Assembly (NCBI GenBank): GCA_027592785.1
Contig: JAQCLD010000044.1
Coordinates: forward strand, 1 to 33,387
Origin: Acidobacteriota bacterium
GTDB taxonomy: Bacteria; Acidobacteriota; Terriglobia; Bryobacterales; UBA6623
Reading direction: 5' to 3'
DNA length: 33,387 bases
Positions within the stretch are counted from its first letter, which is position 1; each line of letters opens with the position of its first letter. Below are positions 15,466 to 23,677 of this stretch, in pieces. The position numbers and the translations under genes were made by a program. Below the pieces are notes generated by a model, which made no database searches, had not been told where the DNA came from, and worked only from the letters and a program-made list of their open reading frames with translations.

Positions 15466-16404
15466 CTACGCCGTCGAGAATTTCCGCTTGCGGGCTTCGT
15501 CGAGGGCGACGGCCAGGATGATGATGGCCCCGATGATGGCTTGCTGCAGGTAGGGGTTGATGCCGAGCAGGTCGCTGCCGTTTGAGAGAAGTCCCATGAT
15601 GAAGGCGCCGATCAGCGTACCGACGACGCTGCCTTCCCCGCCCGTCAGGCTGCCGCCGCCGATGACTACGGCCGCGATGACTTGCAGCTCGTAAGATTGC
15701 CCGGCTGTCGGTTGGCCGGTCATCAGGCGCGAGGTCTCGATCATCGAAGCGAGGCCCGTCAGCAACCCTGAGATCGCGTACACCGCGACCGTGTAGGGGC
15801 CGACGGGAATACCGGCGTATACGGCGGCCTCTTTGTTGCTGCCAATCGCGTAGGTGTAGCGGCCCAGCTTTGTGGCGTGCAGGACCACGTGTGTGACGAC
15901 CGCGCAAATGAGCAGAACGATCAGTACGAACGGCACGCCGAAGACCGTGCCATCGCCGAGAAAGGTCAGCTCACGGGGCAAGCCGGAAACCGGCAGGCCG
16001 CCGGAAATAATCAGCGTTAAACCGCGGGCGATGCCCAGGGCGCCGAGCGTCACGATAAAGGGAGGAATATTGAGCCAGACGGTCAAGAAGCCGTTCAAGG
16101 CGCCCCAGGCCAGGCCGCAGAGGATGCCGACAGCGACACCAATCCAGACCGACTCTCCGGCGACCATGGCCATCGATCCGACCACGCCGGAGAAAGCGAG
16201 GATCGCACCGACCGACAGGTCGATGCCTCCTGAAACGATCACCAGCGTCATGCCTAACGCCATGATGTTGATGACCGCAGTCTGGCGCACGACGCTAGAC
16301 AAGTTGACGCTGGTCAGAAAGTAGGGCGAAGCGATCGCCAAGGCAATAAACAGAGCGATGAGGCTGAGAAACGGCAGCAGCTTTTGGAGCATGTCGCGGC
16401 GCAT
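15466..16404 (-). CDS. Sugar ABC transporter permease, RbsC/XylH type
   Basis: A 312-residue inner-membrane permease of the monosaccharide (CUT2) class. The signature NIMALGMTLVIVSGGIDLSVGAILAF is present, followed by several more membrane helices and the late GGGSLTGGEGSVVGTLIGAF motif of RbsC-like proteins. It forms the membrane channel of an ABC importer together with the ATPase whose stop codon lies 2 bp upstream, so the two are translationally linked. Typical substrates are ribose, xylose, galactose, inositol or similar. No periplasmic sugar-binding protein gene is in the cluster. The adjacent polyol-type dehydrogenase suggests a sugar alcohol or sugar. Class assignment firm, substrate inferred only. 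Confidence 0.93.
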   Translation of the reverse strand: MRRDMLQKLLPFLSLIALFIALAIASPYFLTSVNLSSVVRQTAVINIMALGMTLVIVSGGIDLSVGAILAFSGVVGSMAMVAGESVWIGVAVGILCGLAWGALNGFLTVWLNIPPFIVTLGALGIARGLTLIISGGLPVSGLPRELTFLGDGTVFGVPFVLIVLLICAVVTHVVLHATKLGRYTYAIGSNKEAAVYAGIPVGPYTVAVYAISGLLTGLASMIETSRLMTGQPTAGQSYELQVIAAVVIGGGSLTGGEGSVVGTLIGAFIMGLLSNGSDLLGINPYLQQAIIGAIIILAVALDEARKRKFSTA

Positions 16405-16406
16405 GA

Positions 16407-17861
16407 CTAGTTGCCCACCGCCGCGTGATGCATGATCTCTTCTTGGGTCGTCTCGCGCGGCAACTCGGCGGTGATCTTGCCGCCGCGCATGACGAGTATG
16501 CGGTCGGCAACTTGCAATAACTCGGGCAGTTCCGACGACACCATCAAGATCGCTTTCCCCTCGCGGGCCATTTCATCCATCAATGCAAACACCTCTGCCT
16601 TGGCTCCAACGTCGATGCCGCGAGTTGGCTCGTCAAATAGGACGATCTTTGTATCGCGATACAGCCATTTTGCGATAACGACCTTCTGCTGATTGCCGCC
16701 GCTCAGCCGCCCGGCGTTTTGCTCGACCGAAGCGGCGCGAATCTGGAGCTTGTCGCGAAATCGCTCAGAGACAGTCTTTTCTTCGGCCTGGCGGACGATT
16801 CCCGCTTTGGTGACAGCCCCGAGGTTGGCCATCGTGATGTTCATGCGAATCGGCAACTCTAGCGCAAGGCCGGTCTGTTGACGGTCTTCTGTGATGAGTG
16901 CGATCCCGGCGTCAACGGCTTCTCGAGGAGACTTAGGATGCACTTTGCGGCCTTCGATTCGGATCTCTCCTTCGTCGGAGGGCGTGACGCCGAAGAGCGT
17001 TTGGCATAGCTCAGTCCGCCCCGCGCCCATCAACCCGGCCACGCCGACGATCTCGCCTTCGTGGATGGAGAACGCCGCCCCAGGAATGTCGACCTTGAGG
17101 ACTTCCTTACCGGGCGTCAGTTTCTCGCGTTCGTAGATGCGCTCGACCTTGCGGCCCACCATCTGGTGCACGATTTCGTCCATCGACGTGTCTTTGTAGT
17201 TGCCGTGATAAACGGTGTCGCCGTCGCGCAACACGGTCACCTTGTCGGCGATTTCGGCAAGCTCGACAAGCCGGTGGGTGATGTAGAGAATGCCGATGCC
17301 CTTCTGGCGCAGTTCGCGAACGATGCGAAAGACCTCTACCGTCTCGGACTCCGATAGCGAAGCTGTCGGCTCGTCGAAGATGATCAAACTGGATGCGCCA
17401 TGCAGCGCGCGGCATATCTCGACCAGTTGCCGCTGCGCCGGGCTAAGATCGCGCACTTTCCAATGGGCTTGCAGGGGGAAGTTATTCTCTTCGATCAGGC
17501 GGCTAGCGGAGCTCTGCATTGCGGCCTTGTGCAGCAGCGGACCGTGCAACGTTTCGCGGCCTAGGTAGATGTTCTCGGCAACGGTCAGGTGCGGCGCCAG
17601 GAGCGACTCCTGATGGACCATCGAAATGCCGACGGCATGCGCGTCGCCCGGCTTCTGAAAGTGAACCGATTGGCCCTTCCAGCGAACGTCGCCGCCGTCG
17701 CGCTGGTACATGCCGGCGATGATTTTCATCATCGTGGACTTGCCGGCGCCGTTCTCGCCGATGAGCGCGTGAACTTCGCCCGCAGCGGCACGCAAGTCGC
17801 CGCGTTTGAGGGCTTGAACGCCGCCGAAGTTCTTGCGAATGCCTTCTAGTTCAAGTAACAC
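16407..17861 (-). CDS. Sugar ABC transporter ATP-binding protein with two ABC domains, RbsA type
   Basis: A 484-residue protein with two nucleotide-binding domains in tandem, as in RbsA/XylG. Domain 1 has Walker A GENGAGKST (near residue 36), a relaxed signature LSPAQRQLVEI and Walker B IIFDEPTASL. Domain 2 has a degenerate Walker A (GLMGAGRTEL), the normal signature LSGGNQQKV and IVLFDEPTRGIDVGAK. The weak second Walker A is normal for this family and is not a defect. It energises uptake through the permease encoded 2 bp downstream. The start is GTG at 17861 (MLLELEGIRK), which fits the family N-terminus. It follows the dehydrogenase gene by 44 bp, so the three genes probably form one transcript. 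Confidence 0.94.
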   Translation of the reverse strand: MLLELEGIRKNFGGVQALKRGDLRAAAGEVHALIGENGAGKSTMMKIIAGMYQRDGGDVRWKGQSVHFQKPGDAHAVGISMVHQESLLAPHLTVAENIYLGRETLHGPLLHKAAMQSSASRLIEENNFPLQAHWKVRDLSPAQRQLVEICRALHGASSLIIFDEPTASLSESETVEVFRIVRELRQKGIGILYITHRLVELAEIADKVTVLRDGDTVYHGNYKDTSMDEIVHQMVGRKVERIYEREKLTPGKEVLKVDIPGAAFSIHEGEIVGVAGLMGAGRTELCQTLFGVTPSDEGEIRIEGRKVHPKSPREAVDAGIALITEDRQQTGLALELPIRMNITMANLGAVTKAGIVRQAEEKTVSERFRDKLQIRAASVEQNAGRLSGGNQQKVVIAKWLYRDTKIVLFDEPTRGIDVGAKAEVFALMDEMAREGKAILMVSSELPELLQVADRILVMRGGKITAELPRETTQEEIMHHAAVGN

Positions 17862-17905
17862 GGTTCGTGTGCGACGTTCGAGGTTAACACACGTATCGGG
17901 CCTTG

Positions 17906-18940
17906 CTAGAACTCCACGACGGGCTTGATTACGCCGTCGGCGTAGGTGCCCATCGTTTTGAACGCGTCTGCCCCCCGCTCCTTGGGGAAGCGATGGGAAA
18001 TGAACGAATTGGGATCGATCTTCCCCGACACAAGCAGTTGCAGGGCGTCGTGATCGTTGCCGTTGCTGCGCTTCTGAACGGTAATGGTCAACTCGCGATG
18101 GCCAGCCTCCCAGAGGTGTACGGAGGTCTCCGCTTGCGAAGGGATGCCGACGATGACGATTCTTCCGGCGTGGCGCGCCGAGGCGATCCCGGCATTGATG
18201 GAGGCAGGTTTCCCGGCGGCGTCGATCACCACATGAGCGCCCTTGTGATGGGTGACGTCAAAGACCGCGTCGGCAACGGACTCTTTGTCGACGTTGACGA
18301 CAACATCCGCTCCCAACTCCTTAGCGCGCTTGAGTCTGTGCTCCACTCGATCGGCGCAGACCACTGTTGACGCGCCAGCCAGTTTGGCTAGCTGGACGGC
18401 GAGGATTCCGATCGGTCCGGCACCCATCACCGCTACGGTCTCGCCTACGCGGAGTTTCGCGAGATTCAGCGCGTGCAGCAAGACCGCTACTGGTTCGATC
18501 GCCGTGGCGGTAACGAAGTCCATCTCGGCGGGGACTTTGAGGACGTTATGGGCAGGCATGACGGCGAACTCGCGCATGAGGCCGGGCAGCTGCACACCGC
18601 CCATGAAGCGCACGTTTTCGCACAGGTTGCGCTTGCCGCTGAGACAGAATTCGCAGTGGCCGCAGCACACGGCGGGTTCGACTGCGACACGGTCGCCTAC
18701 GGCTAGGCCTTCGACGCCGGGCCCTAGAGCGGCGATTTCCCCGGCCGGCTCATGTCCGAGCACGGAAGGATACTTCGCAGGAGTGCCGGCGCAGTTGTCC
18801 TCCAGGTAGTAGTGCATGTCGCTGCCGCAGATGCCGCAGGCGCGCAGGCGCACCACGACTTCCCCTGGTCCAGGATCAGGCGGATCGGGAATCGTGCGGA
18901 GTTCGACTTCGTGGGGAGCAACCAACTGGAGCGCTTGCAT
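17906..18940 (-). CDS. Zinc-dependent medium-chain alcohol dehydrogenase, sorbitol/xylitol dehydrogenase-like
   Basis: A 344-residue NAD(P)-linked dehydrogenase. Catalytic zinc ligands Cys38 (CGICGSD) and His63-Glu64 (GHE) are present. The structural zinc site is complete, with Cys93, Cys96, Cys99 and Cys107. The Rossmann motif GAGPIG lies near residue 174. The opening GSDMHYYLEDNCAG resembles polyol (sorbitol, xylitol) dehydrogenases, which oxidise sugar alcohols to ketoses. It stands first in a probable operon with the sugar ABC ATPase and permease, suggesting that it acts on the imported substrate. A TAGAAT box lies 14 nt before the ATG. The exact substrate is not determined by the sequence; threonine dehydrogenase-like activity is a less likely alternative. 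Confidence 0.9.
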   Translation of the reverse strand: MQALQLVAPHEVELRTIPDPPDPGPGEVVVRLRACGICGSDMHYYLEDNCAGTPAKYPSVLGHEPAGEIAALGPGVEGLAVGDRVAVEPAVCCGHCEFCLSGKRNLCENVRFMGGVQLPGLMREFAVMPAHNVLKVPAEMDFVTATAIEPVAVLLHALNLAKLRVGETVAVMGAGPIGILAVQLAKLAGASTVVCADRVEHRLKRAKELGADVVVNVDKESVADAVFDVTHHKGAHVVIDAAGKPASINAGIASARHAGRIVIVGIPSQAETSVHLWEAGHRELTITVQKRSNGNDHDALQLLVSGKIDPNSFISHRFPKERGADAFKTMGTYADGVIKPVVEF

Positions 18941-18954
18941 AGGGTTAATCTTCG

Positions 18955-18960
18955 ATTCTA
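18955..18960 (-). promoter_or_regulatory. -10-like box TAGAAT before the dehydrogenase/ABC operon
   Basis: On the minus strand TAGAAT ends 14 nt before the ATG at 18940. No convincing -35 is seen 16-18 bp upstream; that region lies within the end of the methyltransferase gene. Confidence 0.4.
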
Positions 18961-18970
18961 GGCCGCCGGG

Positions 18971-19570
18971 CTACTTCCCGGCGACGATGATCTTGACGAT
19001 GTCGAGATAGACGTTTTGTACGCTGCGCAGCTTGAACCCGGACTGGACCACATTGGCGACAGTATCGCGGTTCATCTCGGGACCGAAGCGGCGAGTAATC
19101 GGCGTCATGGCGTTGAGCATCAAACGGAACGGGAACCAGCGGCTGCCGGTATGTTCGAACATACGCAGTTCCCCGTCCGGCTTCAAAACGCGGCGAAGTT
19201 CGCGAAGGCCGGCAACTGGATCAGGTACCGAGCAGAATGTGCAAGAAGTCACCACTGTGTCGAAGGTCTCGTCGCCAAATGCCAGGTGCTCGACATCGGA
19301 CTGGGCAAGCCGAAATCCGCCCTGATAGCCGGCGGCTCTGGACTTGGCCTGACTCAACATGCCCCAACTAATGTCCATGCCGGTGATGTCGAGTCCGGAC
19401 GGGAAGAACGGGACTTCGAGACCGGTACCGACGGCGAGGAATAGAACGCGTCCGCGCACATGCGAAAGCGACTTGCGTTTGGCGACTTCCCAACGCCTTT
19501 CGGCGCCCCTGCTGAACAAATCGTAGGTGCTCGAGGCCTTGTCCCAGCGGCTCTGCGCGACCGAGGCCAT
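18971..19570 (-). CDS. Class I SAM-dependent methyltransferase, UbiE/phospholipid methyltransferase-like
   Basis: A 199-residue cytoplasmic enzyme. The S-adenosylmethionine motif I is a variant, LFLAVGTGLEVPFF (usual E/DxGxGxG), followed by acidic ITGMDISWGML, motif II FDTVVTSCTFCSVPDP, and LRELRRVLKPDGELRMFEHTGS. This last stretch resembles phosphatidylethanolamine N-methyltransferases of the PmtA/UbiE branch. The substrate could be a lipid or a quinone. The upstream gene's stop TAA overlaps this ATG by one base (TAATG), so the two are translationally coupled. The upstream product is a small membrane protein, which fits a membrane-lipid substrate. A longer open frame upstream is a shadow of that gene. 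Confidence 0.83.
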   Translation of the reverse strand: MASVAQSRWDKASSTYDLFSRGAERRWEVAKRKSLSHVRGRVLFLAVGTGLEVPFFPSGLDITGMDISWGMLSQAKSRAAGYQGGFRLAQSDVEHLAFGDETFDTVVTSCTFCSVPDPVAGLRELRRVLKPDGELRMFEHTGSRWFPFRLMLNAMTPITRRFGPEMNRDTVANVVQSGFKLRSVQNVYLDIVKIIVAGK

Positions 19571-19950
19571 TATCCGACGCTCCGCAGCTTCTGCTTGCCC
19601 CGCAGCAGAGCATTCATCGCGTAAGTGAAAAGCAGGCAGGCGAGGCCAACGGCGGCGCCCAGCTGCGCGCCCCGCCCAACGGCAAGCGATTCCATAGCCG
19701 CAATCATCGAAATGCACATGCCCGCGCACATACCTGTCAGCATCGTGGGCATGTGCGATTCATGCGCGCCCAGCCAGATGCCTACGACGGTGCTCCACAC
19801 AAAGGCGAGGGCCATACCGGCGATCATGCCGATGAGCATCGCCGGCAGCATTCCCCAGCCAGGATGGAAGGCGCTGGCAGAGAGGGCGCCGATAAAGGCG
19901 CCGAAGGCCAGGTTCGAGAGGAAATCACCGAGGATAAAAGCGGTCGACAT
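19570..19950 (-). CDS. Small integral membrane protein of unknown function
   Basis: A 126-residue, highly hydrophobic protein with four likely membrane helices (near residues 6-27, 33-60, 65-92 and 95-115) and a short basic C-terminal tail (RGKQKLRSVG). Methionine and glycine are frequent (GMLPAMLIGMIAGMALAF, MPTMLTGMCAGMCISMIAAM), giving a repeated small-residue helix pattern. Two Cys sit in one helix, and His appears near the third helix start (AHESHMPTM), so metal handling is conceivable but not shown. I do not recognise the family. A GTG at 19953 precedes the ATG. Coupling by TAATG to a methyltransferase suggests a joint role in a membrane process. Confidence 0.75.
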   Translation of the reverse strand: MSTAFILGDFLSNLAFGAFIGALSASAFHPGWGMLPAMLIGMIAGMALAFVWSTVVGIWLGAHESHMPTMLTGMCAGMCISMIAAMESLAVGRGAQLGAAVGLACLLFTYAMNALLRGKQKLRSVG

Positions 19951-20000
19951 CACGCGGTTGGAACTCGCATGATCGCCGCCGGCTCACCTCCGGCGCAAGC

Positions 20001-22514
20001 CTAGCGTGATCCGTGGGCGGTAACATCAGCTAGAAAATCGAAGCCGCCCGCCGCCGCTTTCTCGCGTTCGCGCTCGACCAGGGCCAGGGTCCGCAGGCCT
20101 TCGGTCTCGTACTCGGTCTCTGTGACTTCAAGCACCTCACCGGCGGCCTCGCGGGCGAGATCGATCAGGTTGGCGTCTTCGCGCAAGAGCAAAGTCATAT
20201 CAGCGACCGTTACGGGCCGGCTCGTCAGGTAGCCCTGTATTTCGTCGCAGCCGCTATTTTGGAGGAAGTTCAACTGGGCAAATGTTTCAACGCCTTCGGC
20301 GACGACGCGCAGTTGCAGCCGATGCGCCATGTCGATGATCGACTGCGCCAGAGCGCCTGCCCGTGAGTCGGTTGAGATGTCCGTGATGAAGCTGCGGTCG
20401 ATCTTCAGGGTGTCGAAATGCAGTCGCCGCAGATAGTCCAACGATGAGTAGCCCGTTCCGAAGTCGTCGATCGCAGTCTGGATTCCGAGGCAGAACAGGC
20501 TGTAGAGATTCGCCGGGGTGGCGTCCAGGCTGCCCATCAAGGCGGTCTCTGTTAGTTCCACTTGGAGCCATTTGGGATCCAGCCCCGTCTCCTTGAGCAC
20601 GCGGCGTATGAGGTCGGCAAACTCATCATTCGAGAGTTGCCGGGCCGACAGATTGACAGCCGTCTTTAGCGGACGCAAGCCCTGGCGCTGCCACTCCACG
20701 GTCTGTCGGCAGGCCTCCCACAGGACCCATTCGCCGATCTCCCAGATGAGGCCTTGCTCTTCGGCGAGAGGAATGAACTCGCCCGGAGAAACAATCTCTT
20801 CTCCCCCGCTACGCCAACGGATGAGCGCTTCGGAACCGCACATCTTGCCGGTCTTGGCCGATACTTGCGGCTGGTAATAGAGTTCCAGTTCGTTCTTGTC
20901 GACGGCCCTGCGGAGATCGTTCTGCAAGCCCCACAGGCGCGTCGTCTTGACGTGCATCTCCGAGTCAAAGATCTGTACCTGGCCCTTCTGCACGGTTTTG
21001 ACGTGATACATCGCCAAGTCAGCGTTGCGCAACAGGTCTTCGGGTTGACTGACGGCGATGGAGCTCATGGCAATGCCGACGCTGGCGCGAGTGACCACTT
21101 CTTGCGGCCCGATCATGAAGGGCTGCGTCAATGCGGACTGGATCTTCGAAGCCCGCTGTAACGCGTCTTGTTCATCGTATGTGTTGCGCAGGAGTACGAC
21201 GAATTCATCGCCGCCGAGACGCGCGACGGTGTCTTCGGGTCCGGTTGACTCCGCCAGGCGGCGCCCGACGGCGCCCAGCAGGCGGTCGCCGGCCATGTGT
21301 CCGAGGCTGTCGTTGACGTCTTTGAAACCGTCCAGATCCAGAAAGACGACGGCGAACTTGTAGTCGCCGGCGCGTGCGGCACGCTCGGAGTCTTCACGCA
21401 AACGCGTCAGCAGATATTGCCGATTCGGCAGTCCTGTCAGGCGGTCATGGGTGGCATCGTGCAGCAGCTGCGACTCGAATAGCTTGAGACGCCGCAAGTT
21501 GACCTGAAGTCCGAGAATTCGCTGAGCCCGGCCTTGGTCGTCACGAACAGCGCGGCCCCTACTCAACACCCAGCAGTAGGTGTCGTCCTTCTGGCGAATA
21601 CGATGTTCGACTTCGAAGGACTCCTCCTCCTGACCCTCGATGTGCACTTTTAGCGAGTCCAACAAGCGGCCCAGATCATGGGGATGGACGATGTTGAACC
21701 AGTTGCTTGGCTCCTCCCCGAGATCGTCGCCGTCGTAGCCCAGCATCTCGCGCCAACGAGAAGAAAACCAGACCCTGTCTTCGACCAGATCCCAGCTCCA
21801 GAATGCCTCGGTCTCGGCGCGCACTTCCAGATCGCAGGCAGCCTCGCGTTCTTTCTCGTGCTTGCGTTGGAGCTGCAGCTCACGGGCGGACAGTTCGTCT
21901 CTCTCCATGGCCACTTGCCGCTTGCGCTCGGTATAGAGCCTTTCGGCGACCGTGACGCGGGAGGTATAAGCGAACATGCCCAGACAGGCCATCGCGGCAA
22001 CAACGAGGAGCGGTTCGAAGCTATCGGCCACGACAGCGGCGGGAGCCACGGCAACCAGTCCACTGGCTAACAAGATCATCAGCAGCCGGGCGGATAGCAG
22101 CAGGCAGCCGGATACGACCATGGTGGCGCCCACCCCGAACGAGGCGAACGTAGATCCGCCAAGAAAAAGGGCCGGGAGGCAGTTGCACAAGGCGATACAC
22201 AGCGCGAAAGCGGCTGATTCCTGAACTTTCGAGCCGGGACCGCGGTCCGTGATTGCTGTCTTTGCAAGCAATGGCGGCCCGACAGCGGAGCCTAGCGCCA
22301 AGGCGGCAAGTACGACCCGAATGAAGCCGTCCCATGGCGCGAAAAACGCGAGCCACAGAGCGTAGGTGGTGAGAATTGCGGCTTCGGCCTTGGCAAACGT
22401 CGGGAAAACGTCAGCTACCGCCTCGTCGAAACTCTGCTCCGCAGTCACCTCCGCAGCCGGATTCTGCTGGTCCAGAGCCGGGCCGACGAAGCCTTTCTTT
22501 GTTTCAGCCGACAT
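20001..22514 (-). CDS. Membrane-anchored PAS-GGDEF-EAL cyclic-di-GMP protein
   Basis: An 837-residue signalling protein. Residues about 45-185 hold around six membrane helices forming a sensory region. A charged coiled coil spans about 190-230. A PAS domain spans about 235-345 (WSWDLVEDRVWFSSRW, YCWVLSRGRAV). A GGDEF domain follows with the intact catalytic motif GGDEF at 434-438. The EAL domain has EAL at 562-564, NLSARQL, ELTETALM, Asp683-Asp684 in DDFGTGYSSL, KIDRSFI and EGVET, so cyclic-di-GMP hydrolysis should be possible too. The inhibitory RxxD site upstream of GGDEF is replaced by GPED, so product inhibition is probably absent. A perfect palindrome lies just upstream of the start. The Tad pilus genes elsewhere in the window are a possible, unproven target. 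Confidence 0.93.
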   Translation of the reverse strand: MSAETKKGFVGPALDQQNPAAEVTAEQSFDEAVADVFPTFAKAEAAILTTYALWLAFFAPWDGFIRVVLAALALGSAVGPPLLAKTAITDRGPGSKVQESAAFALCIALCNCLPALFLGGSTFASFGVGATMVVSGCLLLSARLLMILLASGLVAVAPAAVVADSFEPLLVVAAMACLGMFAYTSRVTVAERLYTERKRQVAMERDELSARELQLQRKHEKEREAACDLEVRAETEAFWSWDLVEDRVWFSSRWREMLGYDGDDLGEEPSNWFNIVHPHDLGRLLDSLKVHIEGQEEESFEVEHRIRQKDDTYCWVLSRGRAVRDDQGRAQRILGLQVNLRRLKLFESQLLHDATHDRLTGLPNRQYLLTRLREDSERAARAGDYKFAVVFLDLDGFKDVNDSLGHMAGDRLLGAVGRRLAESTGPEDTVARLGGDEFVVLLRNTYDEQDALQRASKIQSALTQPFMIGPQEVVTRASVGIAMSSIAVSQPEDLLRNADLAMYHVKTVQKGQVQIFDSEMHVKTTRLWGLQNDLRRAVDKNELELYYQPQVSAKTGKMCGSEALIRWRSGGEEIVSPGEFIPLAEEQGLIWEIGEWVLWEACRQTVEWQRQGLRPLKTAVNLSARQLSNDEFADLIRRVLKETGLDPKWLQVELTETALMGSLDATPANLYSLFCLGIQTAIDDFGTGYSSLDYLRRLHFDTLKIDRSFITDISTDSRAGALAQSIIDMAHRLQLRVVAEGVETFAQLNFLQNSGCDEIQGYLTSRPVTVADMTLLLREDANLIDLAREAAGEVLEVTETEYETEGLRTLALVEREREKAAAGGFDFLADVTAHGSR

Positions 22515-22529
22515 AGGGACGTAGCCGAG

Positions 22530-22559
22530 AGCAGCAGCTTACCCTGGGTAGCTGCTGCT
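22530..22559. promoter_or_regulatory. Long inverted repeat in the leader/promoter of the GGDEF-EAL gene
   Basis: AGCAGCAGCT (22530-22539) and its exact complement AGCTGCTGCT (22550-22559) flank an inner ACCC/GGGT pair around one T, with one bulged T. The 14 potential pairs lie 16-45 nt upstream of the start at 22514. There is no T-run after it on either strand, so it is more likely an operator or a 5'-UTR hairpin than an intrinsic terminator. Confidence 0.5.
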
Positions 22560-22685
22560 TCCTCTACTGCGACTCTATAGCTCTATGAGCTGTGGGGATA
22601 TGGGCTGTATAGCCGATACGCGTACCGTACGAAGGACATATGCCCTGGGCCGGAGGTGATACGCCTAGGAGGAGGCCTAGTCAGC

Positions 22686-23054
22686 CTAGAAGGCCTTTTC
22701 GCGCCAGATCAGGTGCAGGATGTTGCCTTCCGGATCGTGGAAAAAAGCCAGCCTGTTGGCGCCGCCCTCGACGGTTTGGAAGATCGTAACGCCGCGCGAT
22801 TCGAGTTCCTTCACGCCAGCGTCGAAATCGTCGACGGCCACCGCCAGATGGCGGATGCCCGGAGACTTCATGGCCGCCTCGGGCCGATCTCCTTCCGAGG
22901 GAATTAGCTCAAGCATGGAGCCGTCCGCGGCACGTACAAATACGTTTCCGCTGTAACGGTAGACGATAGGGAAATCGAGGACCTTCTCGTACCACGCGCC
23001 GAGCGCTTCGGGGTCGATGGTCGCAATTGCTGTGTGTTCGATGCCTTTGAACAT
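22686..23054 (-). CDS. VOC-superfamily protein (glyoxalase/dioxygenase-like)
   Basis: A 122-residue protein made of two beta-alpha-beta-beta-beta modules. The four positions that bind metal in this superfamily look occupied: His7 in IEHTAIAT, Glu in SMLELIP, His in IRHLAVAVDD and Glu in DPEGNILHLI. The sequence GAWYEKVLDFPIVYRY is typical of VOC N-terminal helices. Members include lactoylglutathione lyases, epimerases and resistance proteins, and this one cannot be placed further. It is 57 bp downstream of the HNH gene on the same strand and could be in the same transcript. Nothing about its neighbours fixes the substrate. Confidence 0.88.
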   Translation of the reverse strand: MFKGIEHTAIATIDPEALGAWYEKVLDFPIVYRYSGNVFVRAADGSMLELIPSEGDRPEAAMKSPGIRHLAVAVDDFDAGVKELESRGVTIFQTVEGGANRLAFFHDPEGNILHLIWREKAF

Positions 23055-23111
23055 AAGCCGTGAGGATAGCGAAAAGGTCCGTCCGTTTCCAGTGGTAGCT
23101 AGTAAATGTAG

Positions 23112-23639
23112 CTAGTAAAACAGGTACTTGCGCCAAGTTTCTTGTTGGTTGCCCATCTGGCGCATGAGGCAGCGACTGGTGTGCAGGGTGAAGGGCTTGG
23201 GTCTTTTCTTGAGCCGCATGTCGGCCTCTTCGGGAAGACGGTCGCCTTTGCGGTTATTGCAGCGGCGGCAGGCCGCCACCAGGTTTTCCCACGAACTGGC
23301 CCCGCCGCGCGATCGGGGCAGAACGTGGTCGAGAGTCAGTTCGCTCATAGGGCAACCACGGTTGCAGTACTGGCAGGTGTAGCGATCGCGAGCCAAGATG
23401 TTCTTGCGCGACAAGGAGCGGGTCTGGCAAGGAATTCGCCGGTACTCCAGTAGGCGAATCACGGAGGGTACGTTGATCGCTGCCGAGGCGGAGTGCAGCA
23501 GGCTGGCGGTCACCACTTCGGGTTGCGCAACGCCCTTGAAAAGCAGGATGAGTGCGCGTCTGGCGGCGCAGACGTGTATTGGCTCGTAGCTCGAGTTGAG
23601 TACGAGAACCGGTGCGCCCAATAAATGTGCTGTTGCCAT
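23112..23639 (-). CDS. HNH endonuclease-domain protein
   Basis: A 175-residue protein. The N-terminal part ([26 protein letters not shown]) is typical of a widespread family of solitary HNH proteins in bacteria. The C-terminal HNH zinc-finger has Cys89 and Cys92 (CQYC), then [13 protein letters not shown] with Asp104-His105, then [17 protein letters not shown] with Cys124 and Cys127 completing the zinc site. Members are thought to cut DNA, but their role is poorly known, and no methylase or restriction partner is nearby. It is separated from the comF stop by 38 bp on the same strand, so co-expression with a DNA-uptake-linked gene is plausible. The ATG at 23639 starts the conserved region; the longer frame upstream overlaps comF and is spurious. 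Confidence 0.9.
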   Translation of the reverse strand: MATAHLLGAPVLVLNSSYEPIHVCAARRALILLFKGVAQPEVVTASLLHSASAAINVPSVIRLLEYRRIPCQTRSLSRKNILARDRYTCQYCNRGCPMSELTLDHVLPRSRGGASSWENLVAACRRCNNRKGDRLPEEADMRLKKRPKPFTLHTSRCLMRQMGNQQETWRKYLFY

Positions 23640-23677
23640 GTACCCGTTTGCCGTCCTAACTCTCTCTAGCTCGTCTT

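Noticed and set aside
22663..22689. Three GCCTAG hexamers near the end of the VOC gene
   Set aside because: The copies are irregularly spaced (12 and 9 bp), and one includes the stop codon; probably chance.
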